Assembly: GCA_050014355.1 (NCBI GenBank)
Contig: JBEKDL010000071.1
Span: forward strand, 1-10,213
Direction of reading: 5' to 3'
Origin: Fen-1077 sp050014355
GTDB taxonomy: Bacteria; Chloroflexota; Dehalococcoidia; Dehalococcoidales; RBG-16-60-22
Length of the DNA: 10,213 nucleotides
The notes under the pieces are model-generated. The model made no database searches. It had not been told where the DNA came from and saw only the letters and a program-made list of their open reading frames with translations. This document shows positions 4,151 through 10,213 of the stretch, in pieces; within the stretch, counting starts at the first letter, position 1; each line of letters begins with the position of its first letter. A program made the position numbers and the translations under genes.

Positions 4151-5413
4151 TTGCACCAAAAAACTACCCTGGCTAACGGACTGCGCCTGGTCACTGAACG
4201 CATGCCCCATACGCGCTCGGTGGCCATAAGTTTCTTCATCGGCACCGGCTCGCGGTACGAGACGGACAAGCAGGCGGGCATCTCGCACTTTATTGAGCAC
4301 ATGTGTTTTAAAGGCACCCGAAAGCGCCCGACGTCCGTGGATGTCTGCACGGTCATCGAGGGGGTGGGGGGAATGCTGAACGCCGGCACCGATAAAGAGC
4401 TCACCATCTACTGGTGCAAGGTGGCCAGTCCCCACTTCGATAGCGCCTTGGACGTGATGGTGGATATTTTGACCGGCTCTTTGTTCGAACCGGCCGAGAT
4501 TGAAAAAGAGCGCCAGGTCATTATCGAAGAGATTAACATGTCCCTGGACTCCCCTGCGCAGCGGGTCTCCATGCTCATCGATGAGCTGATGTGGCCCGGC
4601 CATCCCCTGGGGGGGGATATCGCTGGCAGCAAGGAATCGGTAACGGGCCTCTCCCGAGAAATGATGCTCGATTACATGGCCGCGCAATACCGGCCGGACA
4701 ACGCCGTGCTGGCCATCGCCGGTGATATACAGCACGATGAAATGGTGGAGGCGGTCAACCGCGCGGTCTCGGAATGGCGCGGCATCAAGCCCCTCTCGCG
4801 GTACACCCCTTACCACGCTAAAATAAAGCGCCGCGTGCTCATTGAGAAACGCGACACCGAACAGACCCAGCTCTGCCTGGCGCTGCCCGGCCTGTCCAGT
4901 GTCCACCCCGACCGCTTTAAACTGGACCTCCTCAATGTCATCCTGGGCGAGGGCATGAGCAGCCGGCTGTTCACGGAGATACGCGATAAACTGGGGCTGG
5001 CCTACAGTATCCAGAGCTACGCCGAGCATTTCCTGGACACCGGCGCGATGACTATCTCGGCGGGGGTGGACGATAAAAACCTGGCAGTCGCAATAACCGC
5101 AATCCTGGCGGAGCTGGCGCGGCTCAAAAAACCTATCCCCGAGGCGGAGCTTACCAAAGCCGAGGAGCTCTTCAAAGGCCGCATTTTACTGCGCATGGAA
5201 GACAGCCGCAGCGTTTCCGGATGGCTGGGCGGCCAGGAAATTCTCAATGGAAAAATTCTCACCGTGGACGAGGTCATCAACCGGGTTGAAGCGATTACCG
5301 CCGCGGAGCTGCAGAAACTGGCGGTAGAGCTAATCGTCCCGGAGCAAATACGCCTGGCGCTGGTCGGCCCGATATCCCCCGAAGCGCCGCTGGAAAATTT
5401 ACTCAAGATTTAG
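4151..5413 (+). CDS. M16 family zinc metallopeptidase (processing-peptidase-like)
   Basis: 420 aa from TTG at 4151, supported by GGAGG 9 bases upstream and by the family's typical opening, here HQKTTLANGLRLVTERMPH. The inverted zinc motif HxxEH is intact as HFIEH (residues 46-50) within GISHFIEHMCFKGT. The third zinc ligand fits Glu127 in RQVIIEEI, 76 residues after His50, the spacing of the MPP/PqqL type. The N-terminal half closes with QYRPDNAVLAIAGD. The C-terminal half carries GEGMSSRLFTEIRDKLGLAYS, the substrate-binding Arg/Tyr region of active subunits. Length suits a single-chain two-domain M16B enzyme. It is probably cytosolic, as no signal peptide is seen, and cleaves peptides or protein segments; the substrate is unknown. 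It has its own promoter at 4088-4116. Its 3' end overlaps the convergent gene at 5403 by 11 bases. Confidence 0.93.
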   Translation: MHQKTTLANGLRLVTERMPHTRSVAISFFIGTGSRYETDKQAGISHFIEHMCFKGTRKRPTSVDVCTVIEGVGGMLNAGTDKELTIYWCKVASPHFDSALDVMVDILTGSLFEPAEIEKERQVIIEEINMSLDSPAQRVSMLIDELMWPGHPLGGDIAGSKESVTGLSREMMLDYMAAQYRPDNAVLAIAGDIQHDEMVEAVNRAVSEWRGIKPLSRYTPYHAKIKRRVLIEKRDTEQTQLCLALPGLSSVHPDRFKLDLLNVILGEGMSSRLFTEIRDKLGLAYSIQSYAEHFLDTGAMTISAGVDDKNLAVAITAILAELARLKKPIPEAELTKAEELFKGRILLRMEDSRSVSGWLGGQEILNGKILTVDEVINRVEAITAAELQKLAVELIVPEQIRLALVGPISPEAPLENLLKI

Positions 5414-6098
5414 AATAGTAAACGCAGTCCTTGCCGATGCATTCCCGGTTGCGCTTGACGTACCGGCACTTAACCTTCCCGCCCCGGGTAAGCTTGATGT
5501 CCAGCCTTGTTTTCAGGAACTCCACGGCGGCATCGAGCGCATTACGGCTGGCCCTCTTGCAGCAGCGCGCCCCGCCATCCACCATTTTTCCCAGGGCGAA
5601 GGCTGTCGCCTCGTTGGCCAGCGACCGTGTTTTGCCGGTAAGCGGCGTCGCCCCGGTCAGGACGCTGACGGCAATGCCGGTGCCTATTGCCGCGCCGCAG
5701 GCCCCGTAAGAGCCGCACCAGCCGCCGGGCACTTTCGAGCCTCTCTCAATCGCCTTTTCCACGGCGCCTTCCGGGACAGGGTAGCCGGCATTTTTCACCG
5801 CCGCGATGATAATCGCCGGCACCATGGCGTGGTGCTCCGGCCCATGCATCGGCACCGAGGGATGGGCCATAACTTTCTCAAGTATTTCCGCCGGACTGAC
5901 GCTGTCCGTCGATTTCAGCACATCCCGCAGAATGTCCACCGCGGCGCGCCCGTGGCAGGCATCGCAGACATAGTGGCCTTCCGGGCAGTAGATAAGGGCT
6001 TTGAACTCTTTACCGCAGAACGCGCAAGACCTTTTGACCTCTTCAGTTCCGTAAACGAGCGGCTTACCGCAGACACCGCAGTTTTCCTTAGATTCCAT
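5403..6098 (-). CDS. Cys-rich DUF5714-like protein
   Basis: 231 aa. ATG at 6098-6096 with AAGGAG 5 bases upstream and a clear promoter (6132-6161). The first 50 residues are a zinc-ribbon-like or Fe-S-like region: CGVC (7-10), CAFC (25-28), then Cys38, Cys45 and Cys48 with His42 and His49. A second region has MHGPEHHAM (84-92), GGWCGSYGACGAAIGTG (125-141, Cys128 and Cys134), a CC pair at 179-180 and a last trio of Cys at 211, 220 and 225. With 14 Cys in 231 residues, metal or cluster binding is likely. I recognise it as the DUF5714 type from this pattern; its biochemistry is not known to me. It is monocistronic, tail-to-tail with the M16 gene (11-base overlap of 3' ends). No terminator is seen, so the two transcripts must overlap. 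Confidence 0.8.
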   Translation of the reverse strand: MESKENCGVCGKPLVYGTEEVKRSCAFCGKEFKALIYCPEGHYVCDACHGRAAVDILRDVLKSTDSVSPAEILEKVMAHPSVPMHGPEHHAMVPAIIIAAVKNAGYPVPEGAVEKAIERGSKVPGGWCGSYGACGAAIGTGIAVSVLTGATPLTGKTRSLANEATAFALGKMVDGGARCCKRASRNALDAAVEFLKTRLDIKLTRGGKVKCRYVKRNRECIGKDCVYYSKS

Positions 6099-6131
6099 GC
6101 TGACTCCTTAGAAGAACGGCATTCTAATTTA

Positions 6132-6161
6132 AGTATAGTGTGAGATAATGTTTACGGTCAA
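6132..6161 (-). promoter_or_regulatory. promoter of the DUF5714-like gene
   Basis: TTGACC (6156-6161), 18-base spacer, TATACT (6132-6137) on the minus strand. The predicted leader is about 27 bases. The same hexamers occur in the promoter at 7456-7484. Confidence 0.75.
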
Positions 6162-6206
6162 TCGGGGTATTGAGTATGTAGATTGGACCCTACCCGGATT
6201 TACCTG

Positions 6207-7385
6207 TTATTTCACCGTTACACAGGGTGATTTGGCGATGACGGACTCATTTAGCTCCAGTCCCAGCCCGGGGAGGTCGGGAATAGCGTACTGGCCGTTC
6301 TTCGGCTGGTAATCAGGTATACATATTTCGCGATTGCCCGGTTTTATGGCATTAACATGGTGTTCATGTATCTGGAAGTTGGGAATCACCGCCTCCAGTT
6401 GTAAAGCCGCGGCCGTGGAAACAGGGCTGCCGCACACGTGCATCTGGACAGTCATATCATAAACATGAGCGTAATCACAGACCTTCTTACCTTCGGTCAG
6501 GCCGCCGACAAGGCAAATGTCCGGCTGAATCAGGTCCAGTAATTGTTTTTCAAAATACTGGCGATAACCCCAGCGGGTATAAAGACGTTCCCCGGCCGCC
6601 ATCGGGATTTTAATATTACGCGTGATTTTTTCCTGCAAGCCGACATTCATGTAATGCACCCCTTCTTCAAAGAACATGCAATTGAATTCTTCTAGAGCGC
6701 GACCGAGCTGGATGGCGCTGGTGGCGCTCGGCGCTGAATGTAATTCGATAAGGATATCCACGTCTTCCCCGACCGCCTCTCGTATGGCTTTAATTCTCTC
6801 GTAGACCATTTTGACAGTTGTGTTCTTTAAGATTTTATTCAGGTCGGCGGTCCTCTGACCGTTTTCATTAAAAGTGGTGGGGTCGACCTTTACCGCATCA
6901 TAACCTTCGGCGACCGCAATTTTGGCAGCTTCGGCATACTCTTGGGGCCTGATTAAGCGTAAAAACTTATTTTCATCCCAGCCGAATTGAATCTGGCTGG
7001 CATATGTCCTTAGGCTATCGTTGGTCTTGCCACCCATAAGCTGATACACGGGCGTGCGCATTGCCTTGCCCTTGATATCCCAGCAAGCAATGTCTATGGC
7101 GCTCATACCGCCGAATACCACCGGGCCGCCGCCCTGCGCCCAGAAAGTATTGCGGAACATCGTATCCCACAGTTTTTCGGTTTTCATCGGGTCGGCCCCG
7201 AGGAGGAAGCTTTCGGCCAGATTTTTCACATAACCAGCGCCTCCGGTGTGGCCGGTGCCGTAAGCCAGGCCCACCTCTCCCAGGCCGCTGATGCTTTCAT
7301 CGGTGTTGACGCGGATAATAACCGGATGGTGCCAGGGCATAGAGGCGACATTGGTATCCCAGATTTCTACACTGGTAACTTTCAT
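6207..7385 (-). CDS. mandelate racemase/muconate lactonizing family enzyme, galactonate dehydratase-like
   Basis: 392 aa from ATG at 7385, which follows AAGGAGG (7398-7404) by 12 bases. An upstream ATG at 7484 lies inside the -35 box of the gene's promoter and cannot be used. The N-terminal capping domain (about 1-120, with VIIRVNTDESISGLGE and GGMSAIDIACWDIKGKAM) leads into the barrel: KVD (166-168), IELHSAPS (213-220), FFEEGV (238-243), AAGERLYTRWGY (263-274) and QMHVCGSPVSTAAALQL (314-330). Glu214, Glu240/241 and Glu266 fit the three magnesium ligands. His216 and His316 match the acid/base histidines of galactonate dehydratase, where the first ligand is Asp rather than Glu. The likely reaction is dehydration of an acid sugar; the substrate cannot be read from sequence. 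No sugar transporter or kinase lies nearby. Confidence 0.88.
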   Translation of the reverse strand: MKVTSVEIWDTNVASMPWHHPVIIRVNTDESISGLGEVGLAYGTGHTGGAGYVKNLAESFLLGADPMKTEKLWDTMFRNTFWAQGGGPVVFGGMSAIDIACWDIKGKAMRTPVYQLMGGKTNDSLRTYASQIQFGWDENKFLRLIRPQEYAEAAKIAVAEGYDAVKVDPTTFNENGQRTADLNKILKNTTVKMVYERIKAIREAVGEDVDILIELHSAPSATSAIQLGRALEEFNCMFFEEGVHYMNVGLQEKITRNIKIPMAAGERLYTRWGYRQYFEKQLLDLIQPDICLVGGLTEGKKVCDYAHVYDMTVQMHVCGSPVSTAAALQLEAVIPNFQIHEHHVNAIKPGNREICIPDYQPKNGQYAIPDLPGLGLELNESVIAKSPCVTVK

Positions 7386-7455
7386 CTTTGTTAGTGCCCT
7401 CCTTAAGAGATTTACTCCGTACGTGTCTACGGCACCCGAATATTTAGTTAACTCA

Positions 7456-7484
7456 AGTATAAAGTGAAAGACCCGCATGGTCAA
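7456..7484 (-). promoter_or_regulatory. promoter of the mandelate racemase-family gene
   Basis: TTGACC (7479-7484), 17-base spacer, TATACT (7456-7461) on the minus strand. It predicts a leader of about 64 bases to the ATG at 7385. Confidence 0.8.
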
Positions 7485-7560
7485 TCACGGCTGATGCACC
7501 GCTTGAGTTTTTTGCCGTTCCTTTCGCCTCTATGATAGACTACAAGCAGAAAGTAGTCCT

Positions 7561-8346
7561 ATGAAAATACTCGTGACCAACGATGACGGCGTACACGCTG
7601 AAGGCCTCTGGGCGCTCGTCAGCGAGCTTGCCAAAAGCGCGCAGGTGACCGTGGTTGCCCCGGACGGCGAAAGGAGCGCCATCGGTACAGCGGTGACCCT
7701 CTTTCAGCCGCTGCACGCGGTCGAAACGCAGTCGCCGGTGGCGGCGGTAAGAACCTGGGCTGTCGACGGCTCGCCTTCCGACTGCGTTATCCTGGGGCTG
7801 GGCAAATTGATTCAGGATAAGGTTGACATGGTTGTCTCGGGCATTAATCCTAACCTGAACCTGGGCGAAGACGTGCATATTTCGGGGACTGTCGGGGCCG
7901 CTTTGCAGGGGTACTTCCGCGGGCTGCCCGCTCTCGCTATCTCGGCTCCGCCTGAAAGCCGCACCGGCCTGGAATCTGCCGCTCGCGTAGCCGCTTTGCT
8001 GGCGGCCAGGATGGCCGGGCCTACCCCCCACAAGATATTCCTCAATGTCAACGTGCCGGATGGGCCTCTATCCGGCGTAGCCGGGGTAAAGATTACGCGC
8101 CTGGCGCGTTCCAGCCATATCAACACTGTCGAAGAAGGAGATGATGGCCAACGGAAGCAATACCGGCTGGTGCGCGCGAGGCTGACCAACACCGGCGACA
8201 ACACGGATATCCAGGCCATCGAGCAAGGTTATATCTCCATGACGGCTCTATACACGAGTTTTCTGGACAAGCCGCCGCAGCGCCTGCTCTACCGGCTGTG
8301 CAGTGAGCTCGACCATGAGTTAATAAAAAACAGGAAATCAGGGTAG
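7561..8346 (+). CDS. surE: 5'-nucleotidase SurE
   Basis: 261 aa, the usual length. Metal-dependent 5'/3'-nucleotidase acting on nucleoside monophosphates in the cytosol. The active-site signature is complete: VTNDDG (residues 5-10) with Asp8 and Asp9, the ERSAIG loop with Ser39, and VVSGIN with Asn96, the four metal ligands of the family. NLGEDVHISGTVGAALQG follows as in typical SurE. ATG at 7561 gives the classic MKILVTNDDG start, but the ribosome site is poor. A possible promoter is TTGCCG (7512-7517) with TAGACT (7536-7541), 18-base spacer, weak. It is divergent from the mandelate racemase-family gene. acpS starts 2 bases after its stop, so the two form an operon, probably translationally coupled. 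Confidence 0.96.
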   Translation: MKILVTNDDGVHAEGLWALVSELAKSAQVTVVAPDGERSAIGTAVTLFQPLHAVETQSPVAAVRTWAVDGSPSDCVILGLGKLIQDKVDMVVSGINPNLNLGEDVHISGTVGAALQGYFRGLPALAISAPPESRTGLESAARVAALLAARMAGPTPHKIFLNVNVPDGPLSGVAGVKITRLARSSHINTVEEGDDGQRKQYRLVRARLTNTGDNTDIQAIEQGYISMTALYTSFLDKPPQRLLYRLCSELDHELIKNRKSG

Positions 8347-8348
8347 CT

Positions 8349-8714
8349 ATGCAGCACCACATCGGGACCGACATCATCGAGATAGAGCGAATCCGGCAGG
8401 CTATCGAACGCTTTGGCGACCTTTTCCTCAATCGCGTCTACACCCGGGATGAGCTAACAATCTACGGACACCACGCTCACTCCCTGGCCGCTAGCTTCAC
8501 CGGCAAAGAGGCGGTCATGAAAGTGCTGGGCACCGGCAACCGCGGCGTCGCCTGGCGGGAGATTGAAATCCTTTATCGCGACAGCGGCAAGCCGTATATC
8601 AGGTTGAGCGGCCGCGCCGTGAATGAGGCGAAAAAACTCGGGATAAAAGAAATCGACATTAGCCTGTCGCACTCGCGGGAGGACGCCATCGCTGTGGCTA
8701 TCGGGACGACCTAG
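8349..8714 (+). CDS. acpS: holo-[acyl-carrier-protein] synthase AcpS
   Basis: 121 aa, normal for the family. Transfers the 4'-phosphopantetheine arm of CoA to the serine of acyl carrier protein, activating it for fatty acid synthesis. Signatures are GTDIIEIERI (residues 6-15, Asp8 as magnesium ligand), ASFTGKEAVMKVLGTG (48-63, Glu54 as second ligand), WREIEI, a Gly-Lys-Pro stretch before LSGRA, and ISLSHSREDAIAVAI near the end. ATG at 8349 is preceded by CAGGG 5 bases upstream and lies 2 bases after the surE stop. Its TAG stop shares the palindrome CTAG with the stop of the convergent amidohydrolase gene. Confidence 0.97.
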   Translation: MQHHIGTDIIEIERIRQAIERFGDLFLNRVYTRDELTIYGHHAHSLAASFTGKEAVMKVLGTGNRGVAWREIEILYRDSGKPYIRLSGRAVNEAKKLGIKEIDISLSHSREDAIAVAIGTT

Positions 8715-10213
8715 CTCTCCCACACCGTTTCCCCGCCGATAATCGTCATCTCCACCTTGATTTCTTTTATTTCTTCGGGCGGGACCCGGGTGGGGTCTTT
8801 ATTCAGGACAACGATATCCGCCAGCTTGCCGGGGGTAATTGAGCCCTTTATCCCTTCCTCGAATGATGCGTAAGCGCTGTTGACTGTGTACAGCGCCAGA
8901 GCCTGATGCGGAGAAATACGTTCCTCCGGCAGCAGCGCCTGCCCGGTTGCCGCTTTGCGGGTGACGGCGGCGTAGATACCCAAAAGCGGATTGCACGGGG
9001 ACACCGGCGTGTCCGAGCTGCCTGCCACGACTACACCGCTTTCCAGAGGCGCTTTAATGCGGTAAAGCCACTGGAGACGGGCTTTGTCGACCGTCGCCAG
9101 GTAACGCTCGCCGCTATAGTAGATGGTGGGGGGCTGGGTAACGATGACCGCCCCAAGTTTAGGCAGTCTCTCCAGCAGATAAGGAGGACATTCCGCGCAG
9201 TGCTCGATACGGTGGCGCCGCCCGGCCACGGGAAGATATTTATCGGCGTTTTCCAGGGCGCCGATGGCGGCGGCCACCGTGTTTTCCGCGATGGCATGGA
9301 AAGCCAGTTGAAAACCGGCGCGGTGGCAGTCGAGAACGATAGAATTTAACTCATCCTGAACGGGTTGCGCCTCCAGCAGGAATTTCACCGCCCCCAGCCG
9401 GAGCCGGTTATCCCCGGAACCGGTGCGCATACCGGCCGCCTGGAACTGGCAGTGCGTTTCTGGGCCGGTCATCATAGTTATGCGGCTTTTAAGCTTGCCG
9501 CCCTCCCTGAAATTCTTGACCGTCTGCCAGCGGGACAGGTCGTTTTTATAGGTCGCCTCCTGGAAAGAGGTTATCCCGAATGATAGAAATTGCTGATTGG
9601 CGAGCCTGACGCCTTCCTCGAACTCGTCGGCGGAGAAAGGCGGTACCACCTTATCCCGGATATACCCAAGCATTTCAATGAGTATGCCGTTCGGCCCGCC
9701 GGTGGCCAGGTCGCGCTCGATGCGGGAACCGGGCGGCTCGGGTGTAGCGCTGTTAATACCGGCCAGCGAAAGCGCCAAGCTGTTGAGCACGCAGGCGTGC
9801 AGGGAGCGGTGGCTGATAATCACCGGGTGGTCGGGGGCAGCTTCGTCGAGGTCCCAGCGCGTGGGGCAGCGCTTTTCCGCCAGGTAAAACTCGTTGTAGT
9901 CGGTGCCGCGCAGCCACGTGCCGGGCGGAGTGACAGCGGCCTTGCGGCGGATGGCCTCTTTAATATCGGCGATGGAACGGACAGCGGCGGGACTCAAGTC
10001 GATACTCAAGAGCTTATTCACCAGCGAGAAGAAGTGGAGGTGGGCGTCATTGAAGCCGGGCACCACCGTCTTGCCCCGGCAATCGATTATCCTGGTCTTT
10101 TTACCTGAAACGGCTTCGAGCGCGCCGTTACCGGCCGCCAGCGCTATTTTATCGCCGGAGATGGCCACCAGCTCCGCGCGAGGTTGGACGGCGTCCATGG
10201 TGATGACGTTGGC
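8711..10213 (-). CDS. YtcJ-like metal-dependent amidohydrolase (amidohydrolase 3 type), 5' end outside the window
   Basis: At least 500 aa. The frame stays open to the window edge. The codons before the ATG at 10198 encode ANVIT, and ANVITMD is the conserved opening of this family, so that ATG is internal and the true start lies beyond base 10213. Visible landmarks are VVPGFNDAHLHF with the metal-binding HxH, ISHRSLHACVLNSLAL, FHAIAENTVAAAIGALE (usually HAIGD in relatives, so Asp is replaced here), RRHRIEHCAECP, and GSSDTPVSPCNPLLGIYAAVTRKA with the barrel-end Asp. The C-terminal beta sandwich ends GKLADIVVLNKDP...VEMTIIGGETVW. The family hydrolyses amide or related bonds in small molecules; substrate unknown. 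It converges on surE-acpS with a 4-base overlap, both stops being TAG in one CTAG. Confidence 0.92.
   Translation of the reverse strand, partial: ANVITMDAVQPRAELVAISGDKIALAAGNGALEAVSGKKTRIIDCRGKTVVPGFNDAHLHFFSLVNKLLSIDLSPAAVRSIADIKEAIRRKAAVTPPGTWLRGTDYNEFYLAEKRCPTRWDLDEAAPDHPVIISHRSLHACVLNSLALSLAGINSATPEPPGSRIERDLATGGPNGILIEMLGYIRDKVVPPFSADEFEEGVRLANQQFLSFGITSFQEATYKNDLSRWQTVKNFREGGKLKSRITMMTGPETHCQFQAAGMRTGSGDNRLRLGAVKFLLEAQPVQDELNSIVLDCHRAGFQLAFHAIAENTVAAAIGALENADKYLPVAGRRHRIEHCAECPPYLLERLPKLGAVIVTQPPTIYYSGERYLATVDKARLQWLYRIKAPLESGVVVAGSSDTPVSPCNPLLGIYAAVTRKAATGQALLPEERISPHQALALYTVNSAYASFEEGIKGSITPGKLADIVVLNKDPTRVPPEEIKEIKVEMTIIGGETVWES

Noticed and set aside
4124..5029. Antisense open frame of 301 codons across the M16 gene
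   Set aside because: Shadow of GC-biased third positions. M16 motifs on the plus strand are complete.
7386..7484. 33-codon N-terminal extension of the mandelate racemase-family gene
   Set aside because: Its ATG lies in the -35 hexamer and the added residues do not resemble the family. The ATG at 7385 has AAGGAGG upstream.
7540..8031. Antisense open frame of 163 codons over surE
   Set aside because: Shadow; SurE motifs are intact on the plus strand.

Overview
The window reads as chromosome of a moderately GC-rich bacterium with Shine-Dalgarno starts, several TTG/GTG starts and sigma-70-type promoters. The gene set (GroEL, a DUF151 bifunctional-nuclease relative, an M16 peptidase, a DUF5714-like Cys-rich protein, a mandelate-racemase-family enzyme, SurE, AcpS and a YtcJ-like amidohydrolase) would suit an uncultured Chloroflexota of the Dehalococcoidia type. 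That placement is inference from protein style, not a database result.

Layout. (1) 1-1470: 3' part of groEL on +, closed by a strong hairpin terminator. (2) 1471-3960: a visibly more AT-rich block with every gene on the minus strand. In transcription order these are a lipoprotein (3906-3040), an 81-aa two-helix membrane protein (2867-2622), a divergent DUF151 protein (2590-2033), a 45-aa basic protein (1932-1795) and a 38-aa Trp-rich membrane protein (1742-1626). The last two are very short and were found by hand translation. Imperfect copies of one roughly 25-bp motif sit at the junctions of these genes, giving a gene-repeat-gene-repeat, cassette-like arrangement. (3) 3907-4150: a promoter region between divergent genes, holding an orphan terminator and a long perfect inverted repeat. 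(4) 4151-5413: M16 zinc peptidase on +, meeting tail-to-tail the Cys-rich DUF5714-like gene (5403-6098, minus). (5) 6207-7385: mandelate racemase/galactonate dehydratase-like enzyme on minus, with a clear promoter. (6) 7561-8714: surE-acpS operon on +. (7) 8711-10213: YtcJ-like amidohydrolase on minus, cut by the window edge.

The right half is ordinary chromosomal housekeeping and metabolism. The unusual part is the AT-rich minus-strand block next to groEL: small unknown genes separated by a conserved intergenic motif, plus a lipoprotein whose promoter predicts a leaderless mRNA. The motif could be an RNA element acting between cistrons or a recombination site of a cassette array. The sequence alone does not decide, and canonical integron attC core sites were looked for and not found.
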